Shown piece after piece: positions 20,073-31,037 of a stretch of DNA of 64,000 bases. Position 1 is the first letter of the stretch. Every line of letters begins with the position of its first letter. Position numbers and translations under genes: made by a program. This stretch comes from Candidatus Coxiella mudrowiae (GTDB lineage: Bacteria > Pseudomonadota > Gammaproteobacteria > Coxiellales > Coxiellaceae): assembly GCA_001077715.1 (NCBI GenBank), contig CP011126.1, forward strand, positions 682,001 through 746,000, read 5' to 3'. The notes beneath the pieces were generated by a model. That model was not told the DNA's origin. It did no database searches and was given only the letters and a program-made list of their open reading frames with translations.

Positions 20073-20843
20073 ATGAAAAAGTTATTTTTTATTCTTACTT
20101 TTCTTTATCTCTGCGTTTTAACGAGTTGTGCAGGAAAAGACGTTGATCCTTACCAAGCGTATCGTGGGAAAACCTCGATCGAATTATTTACGGCTGGTGA
20201 AAAAGCTCTGGCGAAAAAAAATTATTCAGAAGCTGTCAAAAATTTTGAAGCGTTGGATGCCATTTATCCGTTTGGTCCCCATGCCCAACAGGCTCAGCTC
20301 GATGTTATTTACGTTTATTATAAAAATGGAGATATTGCTTCAGCTATCGTTGCAGCTGATCGTTATATTCGATTATATCCCCGAGGCCGTCATGTGGATT
20401 ATGCTTATTACATGCGAGGGATTGTTGGATTTGACTTAGGATTATCTTGGGTACAAAAATTAGCGGGCGTAAATCCTGCGTCTCGCGATATAAGTACTTT
20501 GCAACAATCTTATAGAGCTTTCGCTACGCTCGTAGATACGTTTCCCCAAAGCCCTTATGTTCCCGATGCGTTGACACGTATGAAATATATTCGTAATTTA
20601 ATGGCCCAACGCGAAATTATGATTGCCCAATTTTATCTGAAACGCCACGCTTATGTCGCAGCTGCTAATCGCGCTACGTACGTAGTGCAACATTTTCAAG
20701 GTTCGCCAGAGGTGATCAAAGGCTTGGCGATTATGGTCCAAGCTTACCGTGCGTTAGATCTGCCAAAAATGGCGGATTCCAGCTATCAGTTATTAAAAAT
20801 TAATTATCCAAATTCACCTGAGCTCAGAAAGTTACCCGGCTGA
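20073..20843 (+). CDS. bamD: Outer-membrane assembly lipoprotein BamD
   Basis: Essential lipoprotein of the BAM complex that inserts beta-barrel proteins. 256 aa. Lipoprotein signal with lipobox LTSC, the acylated Cys being residue 19. The TPR-like repeats are visible as YSEAVKNFEALDAIYPFGPH, AIVAADRYIRLYPRGRH and the family-typical YYMRGIVGFDLG. Frame intact and RBS AGAAGGA upstream. Confidence 0.96.
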   Translation: MKKLFFILTFLYLCVLTSCAGKDVDPYQAYRGKTSIELFTAGEKALAKKNYSEAVKNFEALDAIYPFGPHAQQAQLDVIYVYYKNGDIASAIVAADRYIRLYPRGRHVDYAYYMRGIVGFDLGLSWVQKLAGVNPASRDISTLQQSYRAFATLVDTFPQSPYVPDALTRMKYIRNLMAQREIMIAQFYLKRHAYVAAANRATYVVQHFQGSPEVIKGLAIMVQAYRALDLPKMADSSYQLLKINYPNSPELRKLPG

Positions 20844-20908
20844 AATTCTTTGTAAATTAAGCTAAGTAATTTGGTATCCAAAAAGAAAGCGCTTGCTTTA
20901 ATATTTCT

Positions 20909-21303
20909 TTATTTGGTTGGTTTAGAAATGAAATCATTCATACCAGCCGCGAGCCACCGTTGTTTAATTGGGCCGTTTTTCGACGTTAATGCGATAATCG
21001 ATGTGCGCTACGATTTCCGTGGAATGATTTCACAAACTTCGATGCCATTCATATCGGTTAACTGAATGTCTAAAAAATAAGGTCGTAATTGTTTCGATAA
21101 AAAGCTAAGGCTATTTTGCCGTCTTTGACCAATCGCACTTTACAATTTAAATTTTTAAGGAACGAAAGATGGATTTGCTGCATAAGCGAATTGTCTTCTA
21201 CGAGTAAAATATGGGGCTTTTGTAATTGGTTTTTTATAATTTCTGAAAAAGCGGATACCATAATTAATTGGTGTAGCATCATCCCTGTTCTCCATGATAA
21301 CAA
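20909..21303 (-). pseudogene. Response-regulator receiver domain remnant
   Basis: Reading the minus strand: HILLVEDNSLMQQIHLSFL and YRNNYDLIF. A frame change then gives LDIQLTDMNGIEVCEII (phospho-acceptor Asp), an in-frame TAG, then SIIALTSKNG and GMNDFISKPTK (the conserved Lys-Pro) with a stop at 20909. It could be the C-terminal receiver of a hybrid histidine kinase; no kinase sequence remains beside it. Confidence 0.82.
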
Positions 21304-22440
21304 TTACCGCCTAAAAAATGAGGCGACAACAAGCTACACTAAACATGTCAGGCGATGTGTGGTGAACATCTCCGTGTATGTCTGAGAGAAGTAGTGTGCG
21401 AGCTATCGCTTCAAACCTTTTTTCAGGCCAATCAATACTTTTATTAAAAGCATGTTGGCCTTTTTTGTTTTGTCCCGGATATTGAACTAAATTTGGTACA
21501 AATGGTACATACAGATATTTGCTATTTTTATGTGAGATATTTCTTACCTTACAGGGAAGAGGGTGGGAAGCTGAGGAGTCAATCATGAAAGAGGTGAAGG
21601 ATGAGCGGGTTAGCCCGAGCAAAGCCTGTTCAAGCTGTGAGGGAAATGACCCAATTATCTCGACGAGAATTTGCCAAAAAACGAGTATTGCCAACACGAC
21701 CTTACAGCACTAGGAAGGCGGAAAAAACACACTTTGCTAGAAAAATTGGTTCGACTCTATATTAAAGCGCTTTTAAATCTCGGTGTGTCCATTGTAGTTA
21801 GGATTGGTTAATGCATAGAACAGGCCCTGTGCCTCAATACGTGGGGCAAGTGGTTTTTCAGGAGGAGCCGATGGTTTTGCAAATAAGTAAAATCTCAACT
21901 ACAAAGCAGAAGTAAGATGAGAATATCCAAGAAGAATTGGATTTATTTTTAAAGAAAAAATAAAATGCAGTCCAGTTTGTAATACCCGATGATGCTATGG
22001 AGCCCCGTTTCATAAAAGCAGAATGTAGCAGGCAGGCATTCACAGTTATGCGAAAAATATTGAGAAATTAATTGGTTTGGATTGTATTATTTTAATACAA
22101 TGTGGTGATATGTTAGTATGAACCTTATTTAAAGGCGATATTGAGGGTTATGATCATCTGAGCCCCATCAAACAGAAAACAAAAGTATCCAAGCCTTTTA
22201 TTTATAATGCTGAACTTGTGAGTGCTGCTCCTGTAATTTTGGCAAGACGAAAATCCCCTATTTAATAAAGTTTTTATGTTAAACTCACTGTGATTAGCTC
22301 AAGGAATTATTGTTAGACACGCCTCATTATTACAGCACGGTTGCTGTCTTAGGTGCCCATCTTTTTCGTCGCTTACTTCACACATAGCTATAATCATCAT
22401 CCCTTTTCTTTACTATTCCTATTCCATTTCTGTCGCCCGT
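21304..22440. other. Decayed stretch without recognisable genes
   Basis: A 128-codon minus-strand frame at 21311-21697 and shorter frames elsewhere show no motif. Nothing supported. Confidence 0.4.
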
Positions 22441-22443
22441 TTT

Positions 22444-22909
22444 TTGGGTTTGTCACTTCATTCCTTATTGTTAGTTATCATAGCAATAGTTATTTTATTT
22501 GAAATCGTACGCTTGAGACGTAAATGGGTTTTATGGGGGCAGCGTAAACGCGAAGGGCGTATGGTTTCTTCTTTTGCCTGGACCGTTATTAGTCTTTGTG
22601 TGGTTTTATTATTGGCACTCGGAAAACAATACGCTATTCCCATTATTGCTTCCTGTTCTCTCGTTGATCCCCTCCTTGGCGAATTACGAGACATACCCGA
22701 TTAGGCACAACGTGGATTTTTTTCTGGGTGTGGTTGTTGTCATGCTAATTTGGTGGTTGGCGAGCTCATGGTTTAAGATTGATTGGCTTCTTGGTTTATT
22801 AATGGGGCCTTTGGTAGTGATGGTAGAATGGAGAAACTTTCAATGGATTGATGATAATGCATTGATGATGTTGATTCCGCTGTTGGTCATTTTAATTCTC
22901 TATCGATAA
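22444..22909 (+). pseudogene. Polytopic membrane protein remnant, possibly a dolichol/phytol-kinase-like CTP:lipid kinase
   Basis: Two overlapping plus frames form one hydrophobic protein: RKWVLWGQRKREGRMVSS and IIASCSLVDPLLGELR, then FFLGVVVVMLIWWLASSW and WIDDNALMMLIPLLVIL. The SLVDPLLG and DDNxLMxLIP pattern resembles the DP and DN motifs of the SEC59/DGK1/VTE5 lipid-kinase family. One frameshift near 22690, and upstream coding is broken by stops. The family suggestion is tentative. Confidence 0.45.
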
Positions 22910-22957
22910 ATGGAAAGGCAGGTAAGTTTCAATTAGATTGTTAGAAAGGAGTATGCT

Positions 22958-25254
22958 GTGTTGGCCTTGGTCTGGATTCTTTTATTCCTTATCGTGAGAC
23001 TTGTTCTTGCATTTAATCGGGCTTTCTTGATTGTTTGGATAATTAGTTATGTTTTTGTTCTTTTTTCTTGTTTACGCTTTTAGTAAAGCCACTTTTTGGG
23101 GTTCTAGTTAGCTTATGGGTTGTATTTTTAATATTATCCGTTTTATTCAATGTATTGTCATTACGCCGAAAAATTTTTTCATGTAAACTTTTATCTTTAC
23201 TATACCGTCAACGAATGCCCCAATTATCAATAACGAAACGTGAAGCATTGACTGCAGGAAATGTAGGGTGGGAAGGAGAATTGTTTAGTTGGAATGCCCG
23301 ATTGGTATAAATTACAAAGCATTCCTAAAGACAAATTATCAGTGGAAGAACAGGCATTTTTAGATGGCTCTGTCGAAGATTTAATGTGGCCATGATCGAT
23401 GATTAGGATATAAATCAACAATTTTTTAATATTCCAAACCAAATTCGGGATCATTTAAAAAAAACAAGGTTTTTTTGGATTTATTATTCCTAAATTCTAC
23501 AGCAGCAAAGAATTTTCCACTTTAGCACATAGCCAAATAATCGCCAAAATCGCCAGAATGAGTATTGCTGTTGGAACTGTAGTGAGTGTTCCCAACTCAT
23601 TAGGCCCGGTGGAATTATTGCTTGCTTATGGAGCTGAAAAACAAAAAAAATTATTATTTGCTCCGTTTAGCAAAGGGTGAAGAGATCCCTTGTTTTGCTC
23701 TAACAAGCTCTGTTGCAGGATCGGATGCTAGTGCAATTAAAGATTACGGCATAGTTTGTCATCACGAATTTAACGACGAACGAGGGCTAGCTATTCGATT
23801 AAATTGGAATAAACAGTATTACCTAGCTCCTGTAGCTACTTTGCTCGGTCTGGCCTTTAAACTCTATGATCCAGATCGGCTTAATTGGAGATCAAGAAAA
23901 TATCGGAATTACCTGTGTAATTAATTCCGGTACAAACTTCTGGTGTCGTAATTAGATGCAGACATTCCCCCCCTATGCTCAGAGTTTCCAAATGGTCCCA
24001 CTCAAGGTAAAGACGTTTTTATTCCGATCGATTCTATTATTGGAAGAGTGAAAATGGCGGGACATGGATGGCGAATTTTGATGGAGAGTTTAGCAGCAGG
24101 ACACAGAAAGCCTTAACACGTATTGGGAGGTATGGATTTTTAATTGAAGCGCTGCGTTTGTTTACAGTAGCTGAAGTGGATCAAGGTTATAAATCAGCTT
24201 TAGCTTCAGTGATCAGTAAATATCACATTACTCAATTGAGTAGATAAGTAGTTAATCACGCCATGGATATCCACGGAGGTAAAGGAATTTGCATGGGTCC
24301 TCATAATTATTTAGCTCAAGGTTTCATTGAAAGCCCAATGGGTATCACTGTTGAAGGAGCTAATATTTAACAAGATCAATTATTATCTTAGGTCAGGGAG
24401 CTCTTTGTTTCCACCCCTACGTTTTAAAATAGATGAAAGCTTCTCAAAAAGGCAAATTAGAGAAATTCGATGAAGCTATTTTTTCTCATTTAGGGTATTT
24501 CTTTTCCAATCGTGTACGCGCTTTTTTCTGGCATTGAGTAAAGGACGTTTTGCTCGTGTTCTACTTGGCGAACTGAAATGCTATTACCAAAAATTTTCAC
24601 AACTCTCAGCAGCATTTGCTCTTGTTTCTGATGTTGTGATGCTGACAATGGGCCGATCAATTGAATCGAAAAGAAAGATTATCTGGGCGATTAAGCAATA
24701 TTTTTAGTTATCTTTATATCGGCTCTGAAGTAATGAAATATTATGAATTCGAAAATGAAAGAGAAATGGAATTAGTTATGGGGTGGGTTCGTGAAAGTTT
24801 ATTATATCACATAGAGCAGGAGTTCAATGAATTTTTAGTAAATTTGCTCCATCAAGGATTAGCTAGATTTTTATGCTCTATTGTGCTTCTTTTGGGAAAA
24901 CAGATAAAACCTCCTACAAAAAAATTAGGTGAAATGGATACAGAATTATTTTTGTATCTAAGTCAGGTTCGAGAACGTTTATCAAAGCATGTTTATATTA
25001 AAAAAACACCAAATAATCTGATCAGTTTAATCTAAATAGATTTAAATAAAGTTATTTCTGTAGAGTCTTTAAAGAAAAAAAATAAATCTTGCTCTTTGTA
25101 AAAAATAAAATTAGTGGAAAGACTTGTCTAGAAAAAAATCAAAATGGTAGAAGAAAAAACAATAATTAGAGCCGATGAAGCGAAACAGTTACAGGAAGCT
25201 TATCCAATGAGGTTACGAATTATTGCCGTTGATGATTTCGCGTCGGACGAATAA
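22958..25254 (+). pseudogene. fadE: Acyl-CoA dehydrogenase FadE, decayed
   Basis: FadE catalyses the first step of fatty-acid beta-oxidation. Fragments in order match enterobacterial FadE: N-terminal membrane segment from GTG 22958 (RBS AGAAAGGAG); [20 protein letters not shown] (23217 on); [83 protein letters not shown] (24670 on); and the tail ending LRIIAVDDFASDE with TAA at 25254. Many stops and frame changes. Nearly full length is still traceable, so decay is by point mutations and small indels. Confidence 0.9.
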
Positions 25255-25285
25255 TATCCAGATTTTGACCAAAGGAGAGGAACTA

Positions 25286-26840
25286 ATGGATAAAAAGTAG
25301 TTAAAAACCTATCCTGTTGGGGTACCTGAAACCATAGAGGTTAAAAATTATCGCTCATTCAACGAGGTAAACGAGGTATTCGAAGATTATTATAGACAAT
25401 TTGGAATCCAAACCGCTTTTATAAATTTCAATGTGTCCTTGACTTATTACAATCAATTAGATAATTTAAGTCTCGATTTTTCTGCTTATTTATAAAAATA
25501 CCTTAAAATGAAAAAAGGTGAACGTTTTTCAATTATATTTCCTAATGTGTTGCAATTTCCAATTGCTATGTTTTGTGCTCTTCGGTCGGGAGTGGTCGTT
25601 GTTAATTGTAATCCACTTTATACTGAACGAGAATTTGATTTTCAATTAAAAGACGACGATGTGACGGAACTTATTGTGCTGGAAAATTTCGCGAACGTTC
25701 TTTCTTCTACTTTAGAAAAAGTAGATCTCAAACATATTATTGTAACGAAATGGGTGATTGCCTTGTCTGGAAAGCCCCTATTGCTATTTAGTTTTAAAAT
25801 ATATAAAGAAAATGGTACCATCGTTGGATAAAGTTAATGTTCAAGGGGATGATATTGCTTTTTTACAATATACCGGAGGAAAAACTGGTGTGCCAAAGTA
25901 GCGATGTTAACTCACCGTAATATATATCCTGTCCAATGTTGCTCAATGGTATGGGTAAAGACAGCCTTATCTGTGGGGCAAAAAACTGCTCTAGCGACGC
26001 TCTTACTATATCCTATTTTTTCGTTGACTGTTTGTTGTTTTTGTTTTATTGGTTTGGGTGCTAAATGTTTATTGATCACAATCTTCGAGATATTAAAGAT
26101 TTCATTAAAACATTAGAAAAGAGACCATTAACGGTTTTAGTTAGTATTAATACACTTTTCAATTTATTATTAAAATCACACGGATTTTTTCGATCTGATT
26201 TAACTTAATTAAAATTGACTATCGGCGGTAGGATGGCTGTTCAAAAATCAGTTTCTGATAGGTGGTTTGAAAAATAGGTAAAAATTGTTGTAGAAGGTTA
26301 TGGCCTAACTGAAGCAAGCCCCATAGTGAACATAAACCTATCTTTTAACGATAGTATTAGTTTTCCGGTTCCGAATACAGATGTGTCCATTCGGAATGAT
26401 AAAAATAAAAAAGTACCCTTGATGAGGAAGGTGAGCTTTGTGTACGTGGACCGCAATTAATGAAAGTCTGTTGGAAAAAAATCAGATGAAACCGAGAAAG
26501 TGATTTACAAAGAAGGATGGCTCTTTACCGGTGATATTGTTCGAATGGATAAAAATGGTTTCATTTATTTATTGGATCGCAAGAAAAGATATGATTATTG
26601 TTTCCCAATTTTAATTTGTATCCTAATGAAATTGAAGAGGTGTTGTCTTCTCATCCCAGCATTCGCGAAGCAGCTGTCATTAGTGTGCCTAGTGAAAAAT
26701 CCGGCGAAAAAATTAAAGCTTTTATTATAAAGAAGGATAAATCCTTAACAGAAGAAGATGTTCTAAGATTTTGTCGTAATCAACTGACAGCCTATAAAGT
26801 TCCTAAAGTAATTGAATTTCAAGACGATCTACCGAGGTGA
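25286..26840 (+). pseudogene. fadD: Long-chain-fatty-acid--CoA ligase FadD, decayed and 3'-truncated
   Basis: Activates fatty acids for beta-oxidation. The gene begins at ATG 25286 after a good RBS (AAAGGAG) but meets a stop at codon 5. Pieces: KGERFSIIFPNVLQFPIAMF, then LRSGVVVVNCNPLYTEREF; the AMP motif region FLQYTGGKTG-like near 25865; LTEASP near 26310; LFTGDIVRMDKNGFIYLLDR; NEIEEVLSSHPSIREAAVIS; VPKVIEFQDDLPR. It stops exactly where the catalytic-lysine tail should begin and abuts aacS there. Confidence 0.9.
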
Positions 26841-28555
26841 TAGATTTTTATAGATTACTATTCGAATTTTTTCTTTTAGTTCATCAGTGAGGGAATTATT
26901 TTTACAAAGAACTACGAATAAAATAATACGTTCATCATCTTGCCAATCCTGACTAGTTGCCAAGCAATCGACGATTTCATCAAATTTTTCAACTTGCTAG
27001 TAAATTTCTGCTGTACCAATCTGAACACCACCGGGATTGAAGCTTGTGTCGGAGCGGCCATAAATAATGATGCCATTGTGTTTGGTGATTTGGGCATAGT
27101 CTCCGCATGCGCTCAAACGTCGGGATATTTGTCAAAATAAGCTTTTTGATATTTTTTCTATCTGGATCATTCAAAAAATAAATAGGCATTGCAGGAAAGG
27201 GTGCTGTACAAACCAATTTGCCTTTTTTTGTCGATAACGGGTTTTCCTGCTTCATTAAAAATCTTTACATTCATTCCGAGACCAACACATTGCAATTCAT
27301 CCCGCTAAACCGGCAGTAGAGGATTCCCAAAAGCGAAACAAGAGATAATATCGCTATCTCAGAAATTGATGACAGTTGTACGTTTGTTTTTACTTCTTGA
27401 TACATATAATCAAAACTTCTCAGTAATAAAGGTGAACCTATATTTAAAATTGTTTTTAAATTTGATAAAAGGTACGTTTTTTTAGGTTTTAAATTTAACT
27501 TATCAGAAGATTCTGTAATTTTTGCTCCAACGTCTAAAATAGAAATGGTTACTTTTTCGATTAAATCAAAAAGGGTTGTAGGAGTGAGATGAAAAAGCGC
27601 TTCATTATAAAGGATGACTGTAGCCCCGACAAAAAGGCTGCTGACTAACCAATTTCACATCATCTAGCTGCACGTGGTATAAAAGAAAATGCGATCTTCA
27701 GGTGTAAGTCAGTATGTAAAATTAATTCTTTCAAATGTTGAATTAACGTGCCACGAGCGCTGTGTACCATACATTTAGGTTTTTCAGTGGTACCTGAAGA
27801 ATAAAGAATGTAAATCGGATGATTAAAGGGTAATTGTTCAAAATAAAAGTTCTTGGAATTACTTTTTAAGCAATTGCGATAAAATTTAGAATTTTTTAGT
27901 GAGTTGAGGGCTAATTTTTCTTCGGTGATTGAGACAATAATAGTCTGGATTAGTGAAGGTAGAAAATTTTTTAATTGGCGAATTTTTTAAATGATGAAAG
28001 GTCTTGCCCTTATAAGAATAGCTTTCTACCGCGAACAATACTTTTTGTTCGATTTGCTCGAAACGATCGACCAATCCTTCCAAACCAAAATCTGAGGAGT
28101 AGGCCGACCAAATAGAGCCAATGCTGGTAAGTCGCCAGCATAGCGACAACAGTTTCAATCCGATTAGACATAAAGCCAAACGACACGGTCACCCGGTTTA
28201 ACCTGGCGTTGGCATAGAAAAGTAGCAATAGCAGCAACTTTGTTAAAAAGCTTATTCTAAGTAAAAGTTTTAAAATCGCTTAGCTCTGAAATAAAGATTA
28301 AGGCGGGATGGTGCTCCCTTCGAGGTAATAAATTTTCAGCGAAATTGAGTTTTTCTCCTAAAAACCATTTCGTATCTTGTATCTGGGCAGCTTTTTAGTA
28401 TTTCAGTAGGTTTTTGAGATTCTTTTACTTTACAAAATTCCCCAACTGACTGCCAAAAAAAGAGTTGGATATTCAATTGACCAACGATAGAGCTTTGGAT
28501 AATAGTCAATTTTTAAGCAAAATCGTGTATTAATAAAAGGAATAAGGTGTGTCAT
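26829..28555 (-). pseudogene. Acetoacetyl-CoA synthetase, decayed and 3'-truncated
   Basis: Adenylate-forming enzyme activating acetoacetate. Minus-strand pieces: YPKLYRWSIEYPTLFLAVS near the start at 28555; [58 protein letters not shown] and IGTAEIYQQVEKFDEIVDCL; ending IRIVIYKNLSPR with a stop at 26829. The GRSDxxxNPGGVRIGTAEIY pattern identifies acetoacetyl-CoA synthetase rather than acetyl-CoA synthetase. The C-terminal lysine segment is missing. Confidence 0.85.
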
Positions 28556-28688
28556 TTAGCTTTGCGTCAGAGCCTCTTTAAGAGGGTCTCCACAATGGCT
28601 GTTCCGTCATCGCTTATACCTCGCGTTTCCGTAAGGAGATAGTATTGCACGAATTTGTATCTGATGCTAAGTTACATTCCTCCAATGT

Positions 28689-28763
28689 AGGCACGTAGCT
28701 CAGTGGTAGAGCACCACCTTGACATGGTGGGGGTCGTTGGTTCGATACCAATCGTGCCTACCA
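28689..28763 (+). tRNA. tRNA-Val (GAC)
   Basis: Cloverleaf read by eye: acceptor AGGCACG / CGTGCCT; anticodon stem CCACC/GGTGG around loop TTGACAT with anticodon GAC at 28721-28723; T-loop TTCGATA. Discriminator A and an encoded CCA at 28761-28763. Confidence 0.95.
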
Positions 28764-29022
28764 GTTTAGCCCGAAGCATCCTATAATTTAGAAAAAAATT
28801 AATAAGATATAGAATTTTGGTGCAGGACCTCTCGCTAGCTCTCTCAAAAGAATCTAATAAAAGTTTGCTTACCTCTGTTTAAAGCAAATCGGCCAAAACC
28901 CCCAGGTTAGTGGGATTAAAAGTTTCATCTCATAACGATTAAATTATTTTGCTTCCCAAAATTTTTATCGTTCTGTAGGTTTTTATTTTTTTTAGAGTTT
29001 TTTTCCTTTAGACAACAAAGTT
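28764..29022. other. Intergenic AT-rich stretch
   Basis: No gene seen between tRNA-Val and the LuxR-type remnant. No clear terminator hairpin after the tRNA. Confidence 0.4.
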
Positions 29023-29789
29023 TTAATAGGGTTTTAAGATATTCAAACTTACCGAAGAATTGGTTAAGAGTTCCTTGGAAATTTTCTTTTTATAGCCCAT
29101 CTCTTGTAAAATTTTATATAAAGCAGGGAAGCTATTGGCAATTAAATTTGAAATATAATTGATCGTTAAAAATGCTGTCGATAGTGCTTTAGAAACTTTT
29201 CTTGCTTCAAGATTGTAAAGTATATCCACAATTTCTTGACTGCTTAAATTGGCTAGAAAGAAAAAGATAACTTGTTTTTCTCGTTTAGTTAAATAAGGGG
29301 GGTTGCGAGCTTTACCTCCAGTTTGAGCGTAAGAAGTTTTATTCAGATAGTGATAGAAATTTAGGATATTCATTTTAAGATCTTGAAATAAAATGCCTAC
29401 GACGTTATTGGTTGAAGAGTTAATTAAAAGAGTTTTAATGGCAATATAAGGTATCAATCTGTTATAAAATCGATTAATTTTTGAGAACCATCTTCGGTGA
29501 GCGGCTGCTCATTCATAACTAGTTGATCTTATTAAGTTATAATTAATTCAAAATTACGATCGTTATCGTATAGCAGCGGCAGACAAATCCTTTTGCCGAT
29601 AATTTCTTTTGCCTCAATACCCATGTGTTGAGCGAAATAATCAGACCAAAAATATGTTCTGATCGGCAGTTTTTTTACGTTCATCATTTAATTATAGGCA
29701 TCGCCTGAGACAAGAAAGATATAGAGGTTACAATTTTTTTTAAAAAAAGTATCATCAGAAGAATCAACTGGGCGAGATGTTTCAGCCAT
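29023..29789 (-). pseudogene. LuxR-type HTH regulator with N-terminal sensor region, disrupted
   Basis: The uninterrupted part is 29023-29457; its HTH region reads PPYLTKREKQVIFFFLANL, SSQEIVDILYNLEARKVSKA, the LuxR/GerE pattern in degenerate form. Upstream to ATG 29789 the same gene continues as VKKLPIRTYFWSDYFAQHMG and EAKEIIGKRICLPLLYDND with in-frame stops, a PAS-like ligand or sensor region. A second such remnant is at 53750-54427. Whether the 144-codon C-terminal part is still translated is unknown. Confidence 0.65.
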
Positions 29790-29832
29790 GTTATTTTAGA
29801 TCCATTAGGGACTGATAAACTTCATTATAGTC

Positions 29833-31037
29833 TTGGATTGGTTAAATACAAAAAAAACCTATTTATTATGTCTAATTTTATTGATTAGCTTTCCTTCCGT
29901 ATCAGCAGTATTGATTAGTCGTGCATTGCCAGCTATTAGTGATTTTTTTCATGTCTCAAATGGCTATACTCAGAAATTTATTATTATTATTTTTGTGATT
30001 GGATATGCGTTAAGACAACTTATCTATTCACCTTTTACTAATCGGGTTTGGTCGTAAAATTGTAACGCATTTGAGAATTAGTCTTTATTTATTAAGTTGT
30101 TTAATTTTTTTAATTGGTATTTACCTCCATAGCCTTGAAATTGTTTTTTGGGGCCGCTTTCTTATAGAATTGGGTTCAGCCGTATGAATGATTATTAGTT
30201 TTACGATCATTAATGATTTTTATTTTTCTGAACAAGCTCGTCTGCTAGTAAGTTATACCGTATTGGCGTATGCATTTATTCCTGTATTTTCTATCAAATT
30301 GGGTAGTTTTGTTACAACACATATATCCTGGGTTGGTTGTTTCTATTTTTATTTGATACGGTATTATTATTTTTTTATTACTACGTAGTTACCAGAAACG
30401 CTGGTGACCCCAGAATCACATCGCTCTAAGATTCAAAACGTTACTTCGTAGTTATTTTCAAGCGTTGACTACGTGGTGTGTAGCTTTATTTTCAATTTTA
30501 TGCACTAATGACGACGTTTATTTATATTGTGGCCAGTCGTGTTCTCTTTTTAGGTATCGATGAAATTGGATTAACCTCTGCCCATTATGGGATGCTGCTG
30601 ATTATTCCGTACAGTGGATAATTTATCAGCGCCTTATCGGCTAGAAAAATCAGTCAACGACTATCCGATTATCAAGTCATGTCATTGGGTTATGGAAGTA
30701 CTATTTTTAGAAGTCTATTAATGTTTATTTGTTTTTTGTTTCATTATATAAATGTATTTAGCTTAATGATTCGCATTTTTTTATTATGATGGGCTTACCA
30801 ATGACCTATAGTAGTGTGAGCGTGATGGCGTTAGTTGGTTACGAAGAAAAAGCTACTGGAGCCGCCATTATGAGTTTTATAACAATGAGTGTCACCTTAG
30901 TAGCGGTATTCGTGTTAACCCTGCTACCAAGAAAAAATCCGCTTATGATGAGAATGCTGTTTATTGTTATTTTAGCATTCGCTATATTAGCCTTTTGGAA
31001 GGCTAATATAGCGATTTGGCGACAGCTAATTTCTTAG
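29833..31037 (+). pseudogene. MFS drug-efflux-type transporter, decayed
   Basis: Plus-strand fragments of a 12-helix major facilitator of the Bcr/CflA type: LISRALPAISDFFHVSNGYT near the N terminus, the loop motif TNRFGRKIVT (after a frame change near 30050), FLIELGSAV followed by a stop, and a C-terminal part from 30786 (MGLPMTYSSVSVMALVGYEE, TGAAIMSFITMSVTLVAVFV). At least five breaks. The end overlaps the convergent pabC stop by 4 bp and contains a strong hairpin. Confidence 0.8.
30979..31014. terminator. Perfect 16-bp hairpin between convergent MFS remnant and pabC
   Basis: TCGCTATATTAGCCTT / AAGGCTAATATAGCGA with a 4-nt TTGG loop. It lies inside the last codons of the MFS frame and just past the pabC stop. 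There is no U-tract on either strand, so intrinsic termination is only a possibility; 3'-end protection or a bidirectional stop is plausible. Confidence 0.55.

Noticed and set aside
25286..28555. Overlapping adenylate-forming genes considered as a natural-product (NRPS-like) cluster
   Set aside because: Fragments match FadD and acetoacetyl-CoA synthetase; no carrier or condensation domains.
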